A stretch of 64,000 bases of DNA from Lacimicrobium alkaliphilum (GTDB taxonomy: Bacteria > Pseudomonadota > Gammaproteobacteria > Enterobacterales > Alteromonadaceae), in assembly GCF_002591895.1 (NCBI RefSeq), contig NZ_NISX01000002.1:186001-250000 (forward strand), in the 5' to 3' direction. Below, one piece after another: positions 9,026 to 18,612 of the stretch. The notes below the pieces were generated by a model that was not told the origin of the DNA, did not search any database, and saw only the letters and a list, made by a program, of their open reading frames with translations. Made by a program: the position numbers and the translations under genes. Positions within the stretch are counted from its first letter, which is position 1. Each line of letters starts with the position of its first letter.

Positions 9026-11194
9026 ATGCGTAAAACCCTGATCGCTACGGCCATAGCCGCCAGCCTCGCGCTAAGCGCCTGCTCAAAACAAGCTGAGCAA
9101 CCAGAAAACACCCATGAAACCGCCAGCCAGGCCGCCGCCGACAGCCAGCAGGCTAATCCATTGCTCGAAATGAGCAGCCTGCAATACCAGGCCCCGGATT
9201 TCAGTATTATCAACGATGACCATTTCCTGCCAGCCTTTACACAAGGCATTGAGCAGCAGCTTGAAGAAATCGAATCGATTGCCAATAACTCACAACCCGC
9301 GAGCTTTGAAAACACTATTGTCGCGATGGAAAAAACCGGCAGCCTGCTGACCCGGGTATCACGTATTTTCTTTAATCTGGTCGGCACTGACAGTAACGAG
9401 CAACGCCGTGAAATTCAGAAAACCATGGCGCCAAGGCTGGCTGCTCACCGCGATAACATTTACCTCAACGCCAAGCTATTTGAACGGGTAGAGAGCCTCT
9501 ATAAGAAAAAGGAAGCGCTGGAGCTGGATCCTGAATCTGCGCGCCTGCTGGATGTGCTCTACGACCGTTTTGTACGCGCCGGTGCACAGCTGAGCGAAGC
9601 GCAAAAAACCACCATTCGGGCACTGAATGAAGAGCACTCCGAACTGACCACCGAGTTCAGCCAGAACCTGCTGAAACTCAGTAAAGACATCGCCGTAGTG
9701 GTAGACACCGAAGCAGAGCTCGCCGGTATGAGTGACAGCGACATTCGTGCAGCCGCTAAAAACGCCACCGATGCCGGCCATGATGGTAAATATCTGATCA
9801 AGATCACCAATACCACTCGTCAACCTGTATTGGCGTCGTTGCAAAACCGTGCATTAAGACAACGTATCTGGGAAGCTTCAGCTTACCGCGGCACGTCTGG
9901 TGAGCTCGACAATAAACCTTTAGTCGCGCGGCTGGCGCAGATCCGCGCTGAACGTGCAAGATTGCTAGGGTTCCCCAACTGGGCCAGCTACCAGTTGCAG
10001 AACACCATGGCAGAAACGCCCACTAATGTGCTGAATATGCTTACCAGCATGGTGCCTGCGGTAGTGGAAAACACCAAAGCTGAGCAGGCCGCTATTCAGG
10101 AAATGATCCTTCGTGAAGGCGGAGAATTTGAGGCACAACCCTGGGACTGGGCCTATTACGCCGAAAAGGTACGCCAGGAAAAATATGATCTGGATGAGCA
10201 GGAAGTCAAACAGTACTTCGAGTTTAACCGGGTACTGCATGATGGATTGTTTTACACCATGAACCGTCTCTACGGTGTCCGTTTTGAACCTCGCCCCGAC
10301 CTGCCCGTATACCATCCCGATGTGCAGGCTTTTGAAGTCTTTGATCATGGCGATCAAAGCCTGGCTATCTTCTATGCCGACTACTTTGCCCGTGACGGTA
10401 AACGCGGTGGTGCCTGGATGAGTTCCTTTGTTGGTCAGTCTCACCTGCTGGAACAAAAACCGGTGGTAGTGAATGTTATGAACATCCCTAAAGGGCCAGA
10501 GGGTGAGCCAACCTTAGTCAGCTATGACCATGTCACCACCATGTTCCACGAGCTCGGTCATGGCCTGCATGGCATGCTGTCTAATGTGAAATATCCGTCA
10601 TTGGCCGGCACTGCGGTATCCAGGGATTTTGTTGAGTTTCCTTCCACTTTCGAAGAAGACTGGGCCGCCTACCCTGACGTAATTGCCAACTATGCCCGTC
10701 ACTATGAAACCGATGAGCAGATCCCGAAAGCGTTGCTGGATAAAATCATGCGCTCACGCAGTTTCAACCAGGGTTTCGATACGCTGGAGTATATGTCTGC
10801 CGCGCTACTGGATATGGAGCTGCATACCCTGGATGCGGATGCGCCACTGATTGATGTCACCGATTTTGAGCAGGCGGCACTGGAAAAATACGGTGTCGAT
10901 CTGCCCGCTGTGCCGCCTCGCTATAAGTCTACCTATTTCGCCCACTCAGTGGGAGGTGGCTACTCAGCCGGATATTATGCCTATATGTGGAGTGAAATTC
11001 TGGCGGCCGATGCCTTTGCCTATGTGCAGAGCCTGGGCGGGCTGACCCGTGAAAACGGTGAACATTACCGCAAGCATATCCTGGAAACGGGTAATTCCCG
11101 GCTGCCGATGGAATCTTATATCAAGTTCCGTGGCCAGGAGCCCACCACCGAAGCCTTACTGATCCGCCGTGGTCTGAAAACCAAAGTGGAGTAA
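9026..11194 (+). CDS. dcp: M3 family zinc peptidase lipoprotein (peptidyl-dipeptidase Dcp-like)
   Basis: 722 residues. The N-terminus has a lipoprotein signal with lipobox LSAC and Cys19 as lipidation site, so it is envelope-anchored, unlike cytoplasmic oligopeptidase A. The catalytic zinc motif HELGH is at residues 508-512, with the downstream Glu of family M3 in the FEEDWAAYP segment. Dcp removes C-terminal dipeptides from peptides. GGAGA at 9016-9020 gives a good ribosome site for ATG 9026. It is transcribed alone, divergent from the serine hydrolase. The symbol is by family resemblance; an OpdA-type specificity is possible. Confidence 0.88.
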   Translation: MRKTLIATAIAASLALSACSKQAEQPENTHETASQAAADSQQANPLLEMSSLQYQAPDFSIINDDHFLPAFTQGIEQQLEEIESIANNSQPASFENTIVAMEKTGSLLTRVSRIFFNLVGTDSNEQRREIQKTMAPRLAAHRDNIYLNAKLFERVESLYKKKEALELDPESARLLDVLYDRFVRAGAQLSEAQKTTIRALNEEHSELTTEFSQNLLKLSKDIAVVVDTEAELAGMSDSDIRAAAKNATDAGHDGKYLIKITNTTRQPVLASLQNRALRQRIWEASAYRGTSGELDNKPLVARLAQIRAERARLLGFPNWASYQLQNTMAETPTNVLNMLTSMVPAVVENTKAEQAAIQEMILREGGEFEAQPWDWAYYAEKVRQEKYDLDEQEVKQYFEFNRVLHDGLFYTMNRLYGVRFEPRPDLPVYHPDVQAFEVFDHGDQSLAIFYADYFARDGKRGGAWMSSFVGQSHLLEQKPVVVNVMNIPKGPEGEPTLVSYDHVTTMFHELGHGLHGMLSNVKYPSLAGTAVSRDFVEFPSTFEEDWAAYPDVIANYARHYETDEQIPKALLDKIMRSRSFNQGFDTLEYMSAALLDMELHTLDADAPLIDVTDFEQAALEKYGVDLPAVPPRYKSTYFAHSVGGGYSAGYYAYMWSEILAADAFAYVQSLGGLTRENGEHYRKHILETGNSRLPMESYIKFRGQEPTTEALLIRRGLKTKVE

Positions 11195-11439
11195 GGGTAA
11201 AAACCATCTCCTCTCGCAGAGGCGTAAAGAACGCGGAGAAGAAAAGCAAAGTTAACCACAGAGCCACCCGGCACCTTTGCTGTTATAAAATAGCTGTATA
11301 TTCCTCAGGAAACAGCTAAGCAAAGGGGCTGGGCAGGCTGAGGGCACGGAGATTCAGAGGGTTTATCCCTTTTACTTCTCTGTGTTCTCTTTGACTCTGT
11401 GGCCGGTGGTATCCCCTGCCGAGCATGAAGCTCCTCCAT

Positions 11440-11508
11440 GTAGGGTCGAATTTATTCGACCAGCAGAGGCGGAATTGGCGCCGTTAGCCCAATAAATTGG
11501 GCCCTACA
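11440..11508. repeat. GTAGGG...CCCTAC terminal-inverted-repeat element
   Basis: The ends GTAGGG and CCCTAC are inverted. The internal hairpins GGTCGAATTTATTCGACC and GCCCAATAAATTGGGC share an AATAAATT or AATTTATT core. A degenerate relative occurs at 5530-5577. Both copies lie inside CAGAG-type repeats. At about 70 bases it is the size of a small non-autonomous element. Confidence 0.65.
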
Positions 11509-11676
11509 AAGCTCTGTGTTCTCTGTGACTCTGTGGTGAAAATTTCTTTTTGGATGGTTAGTAAAACAAAGGCACTGGGTTTCCAGCAACCATTGAATGA
11601 CCAGTGCGCTAACTATTACATGGTGCAATCAAAGGTGCTGGACAGGCCCGCCAACAACGTGCGGGAACAACCGTTT

Positions 11677-11711
11677 GTCATGCCCGAGTGTTGTTATCGG
11701 GCATCCAGTGA
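11677..11711. repeat. GTCATGCCCGAG hairpin repeat
   Basis: The stem ATGCCCGA pairs with TCGGGCAT around TGTTGTTA-like loop sequence, followed by CCAGTG. It matches the reverse complement of 5675-5703 and shares the GTCAT...ATCCAGTG frame with 5718-5744. Confidence 0.7.
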
Positions 11712-11730
11712 CCTTTGATGGCACTACTTT

Positions 11731-11808
11731 ACCGCGGAGTCGCAGAGGACACAGAGATCTGAAGGTGTTTCATCTTCGCTTTCTCCGCGCGCTCTGCGAC
11801 TCTGCGGT
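11731..11808. repeat. CAGAG-family inverted repeat, copy 3
   Basis: The left arm ACCGCGGAGTCGCAGAGG and the right arm CTCTGCGACTCTGCGGT are nearly perfect inverted partners around a 40-base centre. It is the cleanest full-length member in this gap. Confidence 0.8.
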
Positions 11809-11864
11809 GAAAATTTGTTTTCTGTGAGTTGGTGATAAACAAAAACGCCGGTCAATACTGGTAA

Positions 11865-12650
11865 TCAGAAAAAGTTATACACCAGCGTGACTGAAGTCTG
11901 AGTATCCAGTTCTTCAATATCATCCGCCACATCTGAGTTGTGATTGAGTATGAGTGATACCTTCAGCGCCAGTGAACCATTGATCTGCGCAGAAACAGAG
12001 GATTCTGACTTAGATTTGGTATTTTCGTTACCCACTTCCGTACTGAAGGTCTGGCGGAAGGTAGAGGTGTCGGATATTTTCCAGCGATAGTCCAGAGAGC
12101 CCCGCACTATCATACCGTTTACGCTCTCACCGGTATCCCGTTCCGCCATGGCGTAACCAGGACCAACGCTATAGGTAAAAGAAGAAACATCCGTTTTCCA
12201 TAACTCCTGCGCCCAACCGGCGGCTATTGTGGCCTGATGGTTAAAACCACTAAATCTGTCGTCTTCATATGAGCCGAAAGCAAACAAGCGATGCTTGGGG
12301 TTTTCCAGCTTGTAACTTCCCTGCCCTGACAGGAAAATCTTCTGCGCGGTGGTCTGGGTTTCGGTTTCGTCATCAACCGTCACCTCATCCTGCTTATAAA
12401 ACCCCTCGATTGTATAGTCATTACTCCACTGACTCAGCTCCTGATGGGCATTGATTCTGCCTTTGAAAGTGGACGCATCAGTATTACCCGTCGTGACAAT
12501 AATGCCCAGCTCACCATCCATGGTAAAAGGCTTTTCCGCCTCTTCAGGGGTAGTCGTATCTGGTGCAAATACGACATCCAGGTTATTAGCATGGACCATA
12601 AAAGGCATAGTAAGGAGAGCCGCAAGGCTCAGCGTGGTCTTCTTTATCAT
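11865..12650 (-). CDS. DUF481 family outer-membrane protein (YdiY-like)
   Basis: About 261 residues. A signal peptide (SLAALLTMPFMVHA) is followed by a sequence of alternating strands with the family hallmark GELGIIVTTGNTDASTFKG near residues 45-65. The C-terminus VTLVYNFF is typical of a barrel. DUF481 proteins are predicted outer-membrane barrels related to salt-induced YdiY; the molecular role is unknown. The TTG immediately before ATG 12650 is not needed as start. It is convergent with the M3 gene across the repeat region and transcribed away from the aldolase terminator. Confidence 0.8.
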   Translation of the reverse strand: MIKKTTLSLAALLTMPFMVHANNLDVVFAPDTTTPEEAEKPFTMDGELGIIVTTGNTDASTFKGRINAHQELSQWSNDYTIEGFYKQDEVTVDDETETQTTAQKIFLSGQGSYKLENPKHRLFAFGSYEDDRFSGFNHQATIAAGWAQELWKTDVSSFTYSVGPGYAMAERDTGESVNGMIVRGSLDYRWKISDTSTFRQTFSTEVGNENTKSKSESSVSAQINGSLALKVSLILNHNSDVADDIEELDTQTSVTLVYNFF

Positions 12651-12777
12651 CAAACGTAATTTCCAAGTGTTTAAAAATCTGACGCAATTGTAACTAAATT
12701 ACATCGCAGATTGCAGGGGGGGTGGCTATATTTTAACCACCAATATAATCTATTCAGCTTATTTTCATCTTTTTTAT

Positions 12778-12810
12778 AAGAAATCACCGCAAAAACCTCT
12801 GCGGTGATTC
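12778..12810 (-). terminator. Intrinsic terminator of the aldolase gene
   Basis: On the minus strand AATCACCGCA pairs with TGCGGTGATT (10 base pairs) and is followed by TTCTTAT. It lies 17 bases after the aldolase stop codon. Confidence 0.7.
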
Positions 12811-12826
12811 ACCATCATCTTCAGCT

Positions 12827-13726
12827 TCAGGTTTTGGAAACCTGATAGATACTCTCAATAGTGCTATCTAACATTGCATTAAATGCTTCATCAGATTGCT
12901 GCGCCGACAAGCCTTCTGTCAGTGCACGCGAAAAGCTTGCAATCATTCCCTGATTTCTGCTCAAACGCTGATTCGCTTCTTCACGACTATAGCCACCGGA
13001 GAGTGCCACTACGCGAATAACATTGCCATGCTCAATACAATCCCGATAGAAGTTGTCTTCTTCAGGCAGCGTCAGCTTTAACATGACTTTTTGTGCCGTA
13101 GACAATGTATCCAGTTCAGCCAGAATATCCTGCTTCAGCAGCGCTTCGGCTTCAGCCTTGTCCGGACAGTGGATATCCACTTCGGGTTCAATAATCGGCA
13201 CCAGACCCGCGGCCATAATATGGCTGGCCACTTCAAACTGCTGCGCCACCACGTCACGGATTCCTTCGGCATTGGCCTGTTTAATCACCGACCGCATTTT
13301 GGTACCAAACACGCCCTGATCGTTGGCCTTGGAAAGCAACTTACCCAGTTCGGGCATAGGCTTCATCAGCTGAACCCCTTTGGCTTCTTCGGCCAGCCCT
13401 TTATCCACTTTCAGAAAAGGTATAACCTGTTTCTCCTGCCACAGGTAGCGTGACGAATACTCCCCATCAATATAGCGATCCAGGGTGTTTTCAAACAAAA
13501 TAGCGCCCAGTATACGCTCCCCATTAAAGGCAGGACTTGTGACAATGCGGCTGCGCATCTGATGTACCAGATCAAACATTTCTTCATCTGAACTCCAGGC
13601 GGACTCATCCAGCCCATAAAGTTTCAGGGCTTTAGGGGTACTGCCACCGCTTTGATCCAGGGCGGCTATAAAGCCATCCTGATTCTGTACTTTTTCCAGC
13701 ATTTTTGCTTTGGCTTCGGCTGCCAT
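12827..13726 (-). CDS. fda: Class I fructose-bisphosphate aldolase
   Basis: 299 residues. Catalyses reversible cleavage of fructose 1,6-bisphosphate to dihydroxyacetone phosphate and glyceraldehyde 3-phosphate (EC 4.1.2.13) in the cytoplasm. The N-terminal [18 protein letters not shown] and middle [14 protein letters not shown], which holds the expected Schiff-base lysine, match the metal-independent class I family known from staphylococci, not the zinc class II FbaA usually found after epd-pgk in enteric bacteria. ATG 13726 is preceded at six bases by AAGGAG; the upstream TTG at 13732 falls within that spacing. It follows pgk on the same strand after a 262-base gap with a repeat, so it may have its own promoter. 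Confidence 0.9.
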   Translation of the reverse strand: MAAEAKAKMLEKVQNQDGFIAALDQSGGSTPKALKLYGLDESAWSSDEEMFDLVHQMRSRIVTSPAFNGERILGAILFENTLDRYIDGEYSSRYLWQEKQVIPFLKVDKGLAEEAKGVQLMKPMPELGKLLSKANDQGVFGTKMRSVIKQANAEGIRDVVAQQFEVASHIMAAGLVPIIEPEVDIHCPDKAEAEALLKQDILAELDTLSTAQKVMLKLTLPEEDNFYRDCIEHGNVIRVVALSGGYSREEANQRLSRNQGMIASFSRALTEGLSAQQSDEAFNAMLDSTIESIYQVSKT

Positions 13727-13868
13727 TGGCAACTCCTTTTTTTGTTGTAGTGGCCTCAGAGGCCGGGATACAGAGATATTGTCAGTTAGTATAGCCGAGG
13801 GGATTATTCACCACCGCTAATGGCTTCAATCGCCCTTCTTATTATTAAGCAGCACAACGGCGCTGCAC

Positions 13869-13986
13869 CTGTAGGTCGGACTTTAGTCCGACACCAATGT
13901 GAATGCTTGTGATCGTTTGTCAGACTGGTATACGAAATGCATCCCTGCAACGTCGACATACCGTCCATCCCTGGACATACATTCCG
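13869..13986. repeat. Composite two-hairpin repeat element, copy 1
   Basis: One end has GTAGGTCGGACTTTAGTCCGAC (hairpin, 13871-13892). The other has CCGTCCATCCCTGGACATAC (hairpin with GGGA loop on the minus strand, 13963-13976), preceded by TGCATCCCTGCA. The same two ends in the same relative order and a similar length occur at 34134-34247 in the opposite orientation. The element lies directly downstream of pgk. Confidence 0.7.
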
Positions 13987-13988
13987 AA

Positions 13989-15164
13989 CTACTTTGCCCG
14001 TTGCTCCAACATCGTCACCGCCGGCAAGGCTTTTCCTTCAAGAAACTCCAGAAAAGCCCCTCCACCGGTGCTGATATAGGAGATCTTATCGGCTATCTGA
14101 TACTTATCTACCGCTGCCAGGGTGTCACCGCCACCGGCAATAGAAAACGCATCACTGTCAGCAATGGCATGAGCCAGGACTTTGGTGCCCGCGCCAAACT
14201 GGTCAAACTCAAACACCCCCACCGGACCATTCCAGACAATCGTACCGGCTTTTTTTATCTGCTCAGCCAGTTTTTCAGCCGTAAGCGGGCCAATATCGAA
14301 GATCATATCCGATTCGCTCACTTCACTCACCTTTTTATGTGTGGCCATTGCAGATTCAGAAAATTCCTGCCCCACAACCACGTCTTCCGGTACCGGAATA
14401 TCTCCACCACTGGCCCGGGCTTTAGCCAGTAAACGGTTGGCCTCGGGGATTAAGTCTTTTTCATACAGCGATTTGCCCACCGGGTTACCGGTCGCTGCAA
14501 TAAAGGTGTTAGCGATACCGCCACCAACAATCAGTTGGTCAACCTTTTCCGACAGCGCTTCCAGAACAGTTAACTTGGTAGAGACTTTAGAGCCTCCGAC
14601 AATGGCAAGCAGTGGCCGCGCCGGATTCTCCAGTGCCTTACCCAGCGCCTCCAGTTCAGCTGCCAGCAACGGGCCTGCGCAGGCCTGTGGTGCAAACTTA
14701 CCGGCTCCATGGGTCGATGCCTGAGCACGATGTGCGGTGCCAAATGCATCCATTACGTAGATATCGCACAACGCTGCGTATTGCTTCGATAACGCCTCGT
14801 CGTCTTTCTTCTCGCCGGGGTTAAAGCGCACATTTTCCAGCACCACCAGTTCACCTTCCGCCACGTCTACCCCTGCAAGGTAGTCACTGGCCAGGCGTAC
14901 CGGGCAATCCAGCGCCTTATCAAGATAATCCACCACTGGCTGCAGGGAGTACTGCTGCTCAAACTGCCCTTCTGTGGGGCGCCCCAGATGAGACATCACC
15001 ATCACTCTGGCACCCGCTTCAAGTGCGGCTTTAAGAGTGGGCAAAGACGCTTTTATACGGGCATCAGAGGTGACCTTACCTTCTTTCACCGGCACATTGA
15101 GGTCCTGGCGGATCAGGACTTTCTTCCCGGCAAGATTCAAATCTGACATCTTTAGTACTGACAT
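13989..15164 (-). CDS. pgk: Phosphoglycerate kinase
   Basis: 391 residues, normal bacterial length. Transfers phosphate between 1,3-bisphosphoglycerate and ADP (EC 2.7.2.3). The N-domain begins [16 protein letters not shown] and contains the SHLGRP substrate motif; the C-domain has the nucleotide-binding GGGDTLAA segment and ends with [17 protein letters not shown] 15164 is preceded by AAGGAAT. It lies 41 bases after epd and is presumably cotranscribed with it. A composite repeat begins within three bases of the stop, so the end of the transcript is in repeat sequence. Confidence 0.96.
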   Translation of the reverse strand: MSVLKMSDLNLAGKKVLIRQDLNVPVKEGKVTSDARIKASLPTLKAALEAGARVMVMSHLGRPTEGQFEQQYSLQPVVDYLDKALDCPVRLASDYLAGVDVAEGELVVLENVRFNPGEKKDDEALSKQYAALCDIYVMDAFGTAHRAQASTHGAGKFAPQACAGPLLAAELEALGKALENPARPLLAIVGGSKVSTKLTVLEALSEKVDQLIVGGGIANTFIAATGNPVGKSLYEKDLIPEANRLLAKARASGGDIPVPEDVVVGQEFSESAMATHKKVSEVSESDMIFDIGPLTAEKLAEQIKKAGTIVWNGPVGVFEFDQFGAGTKVLAHAIADSDAFSIAGGGDTLAAVDKYQIADKISYISTGGGAFLEFLEGKALPAVTMLEQRAK

Positions 15165-15205
15165 ATGGATTCCTTATCTGTTAGCGATATATTCAAATAT
15201 GATTA

Positions 15206-16216
15206 TTAGTCCAGTGCCGCCATGGCAATAGCTGTATCCAGCATACGATTCGCAAAGCCCCATTCGTTGTCACACCATACCAGGGTTTTCACCAGACAAT
15301 TATGGCTGACCCGGGTCTGTGTGCCATCGACGATGGCAGAGTGGGGATCATGGTTAAAATCGCAGGACACCAATGGCTCCTCGGTGTAACCCAGAATACC
15401 CGCCAGACGCCCCTCTCTGGCCTGCATCAACGCCTGATTGACCTGTGCGATATTGACCTTCTGATTAAGGGTTACGCTCAGATCCATGGCCGTAACGTTA
15501 ATGGTAGGCACACGCACAGCAATGGCTTCAAATCGCCCTGCAAATTTGGGCAGGATGCGCTCAATACCTCTGGCCAGCTTAGTATCCACAGGAATAATCG
15601 ACTGACTGGCAGCCCGGGTACGTCGTAAGTCATCGTGATAGGCGTCAATGACCTGTTGATCATGCATCGAAGCGTGAATCGTGGTAATGGTGCCACTGTC
15701 TACGCCAAAGGCCAGATCCAGCGCCTGGATCACCGGCACAATGCAGTTTGTGGTGCAGGATCCATTGGAAACAATCCGATCACTGGTTTTCAGCTCATGG
15801 TCGTTGATTCCATAGATAACGGTAGCGTCCATATCTGCACTGCAGGGCTGTGAAAACAGTACTTTTTTCGCCCCCTGTGCGAGGTGCTGCGCACCGGATT
15901 CTCTGTCGCCAAACACACCGGTACATTCAAGCACAATGTCGACCCCCAACTCCGCCCAGGGTAAATCATTGATATCTTCATGCTGCAACAAACGGATTGG
16001 ATCTCCCGCCACATTCAACATGCTGCCATCAAGGCGCACATCAAAGGCAAAGCGCCCGTGTGAGGTATCATATTTGAGCAGGTGTGCCACACCTTGTGGT
16101 TTAGCCAACTCATTGATTGCAACGACCTGGACCTGGCTATTCCGGCCACTTTCGTAAAGCGCCCTCAACACATTGCGGCCGATTCGGCCAAAACCATTAA
16201 TGGCAAGTCGTAACAT
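15206..16216 (-). CDS. epd: Erythrose-4-phosphate dehydrogenase
   Basis: 336 residues of the GAPDH fold: NAD-binding [19 protein letters not shown], catalytic Cys in SNGSCTTNC, substrate motif [19 protein letters not shown]. The sequence [20 protein letters not shown], together with the position between tkt and pgk, points to Epd (EC 1.2.1.72), which feeds 4-phosphoerythronate into pyridoxal phosphate synthesis, and not to glycolytic GapA. ATG 16216 gives [11 protein letters not shown] terminator-like hairpin separates it from tkt, so it may be partly independent of it. A second GAPDH for glycolysis is expected elsewhere in the genome. Confidence 0.92.
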   Translation of the reverse strand: MLRLAINGFGRIGRNVLRALYESGRNSQVQVVAINELAKPQGVAHLLKYDTSHGRFAFDVRLDGSMLNVAGDPIRLLQHEDINDLPWAELGVDIVLECTGVFGDRESGAQHLAQGAKKVLFSQPCSADMDATVIYGINDHELKTSDRIVSNGSCTTNCIVPVIQALDLAFGVDSGTITTIHASMHDQQVIDAYHDDLRRTRAASQSIIPVDTKLARGIERILPKFAGRFEAIAVRVPTINVTAMDLSVTLNQKVNIAQVNQALMQAREGRLAGILGYTEEPLVSCDFNHDPHSAIVDGTQTRVSHNCLVKTLVWCDNEWGFANRMLDTAIAMAALD

Positions 16217-16254
16217 GATGCCCCACGCTATGTGTCAATGCAGAAACTGCATCT

Positions 16255-16283
16255 ATAAAAATCTGCCGGCAATAGCCGGCAGT
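16255..16283 (-). terminator. Intrinsic terminator or attenuator after tkt
   Basis: CTGCCGGC pairs perfectly with GCCGGCAG around a four-base loop. On the minus strand it is followed by ATTTTTATAG. It lies between the tkt stop and the epd start, so it would reduce readthrough from tkt. Confidence 0.75.
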
Positions 16284-16313
16284 TGTATGAGAGTGATTGT
16301 ATCCGCGCTGCTA

Positions 16314-18326
16314 TCAGCTGAGCAACTTCAGGGCCGTTTCAGCGACGTTGTCCGCTGTAAAGCCGAAGTGCTCCATGAGTGCACCACCGGGAGCCGACTC
16401 ACCAAAGGTGGTCATACCCACTACTGCGCCGTTAAACCCGGTGTACTTGTGCCAGAAATCCACGTGAGCCGCTTCAACAGCAACCCGGCGAGTTACACCG
16501 GATGGCAGCACAGATTCTCTGTAGGTCTCATCCTGCGAATCAAACACGCTGGTACTGGGCATGGAGACCACCAGTACTTTTTTCCCCTTTTCACTGAGCT
16601 GTGCTGCAGCCTGAACGGTAATCGCCACTTCAGAGCCAGTGGCCATCAGAATCAAATCCGGTGTACCGTCACAATCCTGAAGCACATAACCACCGCGTGC
16701 CACATCCGCCAATTGCGCTGCACTGCGTGACTGAGCCTTAAGCCCCTGGCGGCTGAATACCAATGCACTGGGTCCATCGTTGCGCTCCAGTGCCGCTTTC
16801 CATGCCACCGCAGTTTCTGCCGCATCACAGGGACGCCAGGTTTGCATATTCGGAGTCAGACGCAGATTTGCCAGCTGTTCAATGGGCTGATGGGTAGGGC
16901 CATCCTCACCCTGGCCAATGGAATCATGGGTGTAGACAAAAATATTCGGAATGCCCATTAACGCTGACATTCTCACTGCATTGCGGGCATATTCCATAAA
17001 CATCAGGAAGGTAGCCCCGTAGGCCCGGAACCCGCCATGCAAGCCAATTCCGTTCATGATCGCGCTCATGCCGAACTCGCGCACACCGTAGTAAATATAA
17101 TTACCGCTGGCATCTTCGGCGCTGAGGCCTTTGGCACCCGACCACAAAGTCAGGTTAGAGCCAGCCAGATCCGCCGAGCCGCCAATCACCTCTGGTAATA
17201 TAGAGGCAAAAGCTTCGATGCTGTTTTGAGAGGCTTTACGACTGGCAATATCTTCCCCTTTATCCTGGCAGGCCTGAATGAACGCCTGGGCTTTATCGGC
17301 AAAATCTGCCGGTAATTCGCCTTTAAGACGTCTTTCGAGTTCTTCGGCCAGCTTCGGATGAGCTTCGGCGTAGGCGGCCAGCTTGTTGTTCCAGTCTTGT
17401 TCACTTTGTTGCCCGGAGGCCTTTGCATCCCAGCCGGAATAAATGTCTGCAGGCACTTCGAAAGGCGCGTGGGGCCAGTTCAGGTAATCACGGGCAGCGG
17501 CAATCTCATCGTCGCCCAGTGGTGCACCATGACAATCATGGCTGCCGGATTTATTCGGTGACCCAAAACCGATAATGGTTTTGGTGCAAATCAGAGTCGG
17601 TTTGCCGGTTTCTGCACGGGCTTTTTCAATAGCCGCTTTAATCTGCTCGGGATCATGACCATCCACAGCTTCAATCACCTGCCAGCCATAAGCGCGGAAA
17701 CGGCCCGGAGTATCATCGGTAAACCACCCTTCGACGTCACCGTCAATGGAAATCCCGTTGTCATCCCAGAATGCAATTAATTTGCCCAGCCCCAGTGTGC
17801 CCGCCAGAGAACAACTCTCGTGCGACACCCCTTCCATCAGACAACCATCACCGAGGAAGCAGTAGGTAAAGTGGTCAATGATGTCATGACCCTGTTGGTT
17901 AAACTGTGCTGCCAGCGTCTTTTCCGCTATTGCCATACCCACCGCATTGCTGATGCCCTGCCCCAGCGGCCCGGTGGTGGTCTCAACGCCGGGTGCATAG
18001 CCATATTCAGGATGACCAGGGGTTCTGGAGTGCAGTTGCCGGAAATTTTTGATCTCTTCCATGGGCAGGTCGTATCCGCTCAGGTGCAACAGCGAATAGA
18101 TCAGCATTGAACCATGACCATTGGAAAGCACAAAGCGGTCTCTGTTGGCCCAGTTCGGGTTGGCCGGGTTATGGTTAAGAAAGTCACACCACAACACCTG
18201 GGCGATATCCGCCATACCCATCGGGGCACCGGGGTGGCCGGACTTGGCTTTTTGTACCGCATCCATTGAAAGTGCGCGGATGGCATTGGCTAACTGTTGA
18301 CGACTGACTTCACTGCTCTGGGGCAT
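16314..18326 (-). CDS. tkt: Transketolase
   Basis: 670 residues. This thiamine diphosphate enzyme moves two-carbon units between sugar phosphates (EC 2.2.1.1). The N-terminus [20 protein letters not shown], the ThDP motif beginning GDG ([14 protein letters not shown]) and the pyrimidine-domain motif with [16 protein letters not shown] are all intact. The start ATG 18326 has CAGGAG seven bases upstream; an open frame runs 54 codons further but lacks a ribosome site and is not conserved-looking. It is divergent from metK and followed by an intrinsic terminator, then epd. Confidence 0.96.
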   Translation of the reverse strand: MPQSSEVSRQQLANAIRALSMDAVQKAKSGHPGAPMGMADIAQVLWCDFLNHNPANPNWANRDRFVLSNGHGSMLIYSLLHLSGYDLPMEEIKNFRQLHSRTPGHPEYGYAPGVETTTGPLGQGISNAVGMAIAEKTLAAQFNQQGHDIIDHFTYCFLGDGCLMEGVSHESCSLAGTLGLGKLIAFWDDNGISIDGDVEGWFTDDTPGRFRAYGWQVIEAVDGHDPEQIKAAIEKARAETGKPTLICTKTIIGFGSPNKSGSHDCHGAPLGDDEIAAARDYLNWPHAPFEVPADIYSGWDAKASGQQSEQDWNNKLAAYAEAHPKLAEELERRLKGELPADFADKAQAFIQACQDKGEDIASRKASQNSIEAFASILPEVIGGSADLAGSNLTLWSGAKGLSAEDASGNYIYYGVREFGMSAIMNGIGLHGGFRAYGATFLMFMEYARNAVRMSALMGIPNIFVYTHDSIGQGEDGPTHQPIEQLANLRLTPNMQTWRPCDAAETAVAWKAALERNDGPSALVFSRQGLKAQSRSAAQLADVARGGYVLQDCDGTPDLILMATGSEVAITVQAAAQLSEKGKKVLVVSMPSTSVFDSQDETYRESVLPSGVTRRVAVEAAHVDFWHKYTGFNGAVVGMTTFGESAPGGALMEHFGFTADNVAETALKLLS

Positions 18327-18503
18327 AAAAACTCCTGCTGGCTGGCAAAAAGGGCATCTATTCTCGCCCAGCACCTTGGTAACTGCAACGCTGTTGCGCA
18401 TTTTGATAATGATAAAAACAGAATAACTTAGCTGAATTTCAATAACCGGCCTGGCTATTCCGACAAACTGACTATAGCTAGCTGGCAAGCAAAGTTAACA
18501 AAC

Positions 18504-18527
18504 AGACATTTAGACGTCTAGATGTAA
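18504..18527 (+). promoter_or_regulatory. Three tandem met boxes (MetJ operator) upstream of metK
   Basis: Three contiguous octamers, AGACATTT, AGACGTCT and AGATGTAA, fit the MetJ consensus AGACGTCT; the middle one is exact. MetJ binds cooperatively to two or more tandem boxes when S-adenosylmethionine is bound. A possible -10 (TAGAAT, 18554-18559) lies downstream. The site is in the tkt-metK divergent spacer but closer to metK. Confidence 0.85.
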
Positions 18528-18612
18528 AGGCTGGTATTTTTTATTTTCGTGGGTAGAATAATCGCCATTGTGGTCGATAACGATCTGACATACCGAATAG
18601 CGAGGACAATTT

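Larger units (their letters stand above)
11195..11864. repeat. Repeat-filled intergenic region downstream of the M3 peptidase
   Basis: There are 670 bases without a credible gene. It holds CAGAG-type half repeats (about 11210-11265 and 11356-11402), a GTAGGGTCGAATTTATTCG/GCCCAATAAATTGGGCCCTAC element (11440-11508), a further right arm (11512-11538), a GTCATGCCCGAG hairpin (11677-11711) and a complete CAGAG repeat (11731-11808). The arms are interrupted by other repeats, so the region looks like nested insertions. Short open frames here consist of repeat sequence. Confidence 0.75.

Noticed and set aside
11497-11827. Two short open frames in the gap after the M3 peptidase
   Set aside because: They consist almost wholly of CAGAG and GTCATGCCCGAG repeat sequence and have no ribosome site.
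16327-18488. N-terminal extension of transketolase by 54 codons
   Set aside because: ATG 18326 has a good ribosome site and gives the family's normal N-terminus; the extension covers the spacer with the metK promoter.
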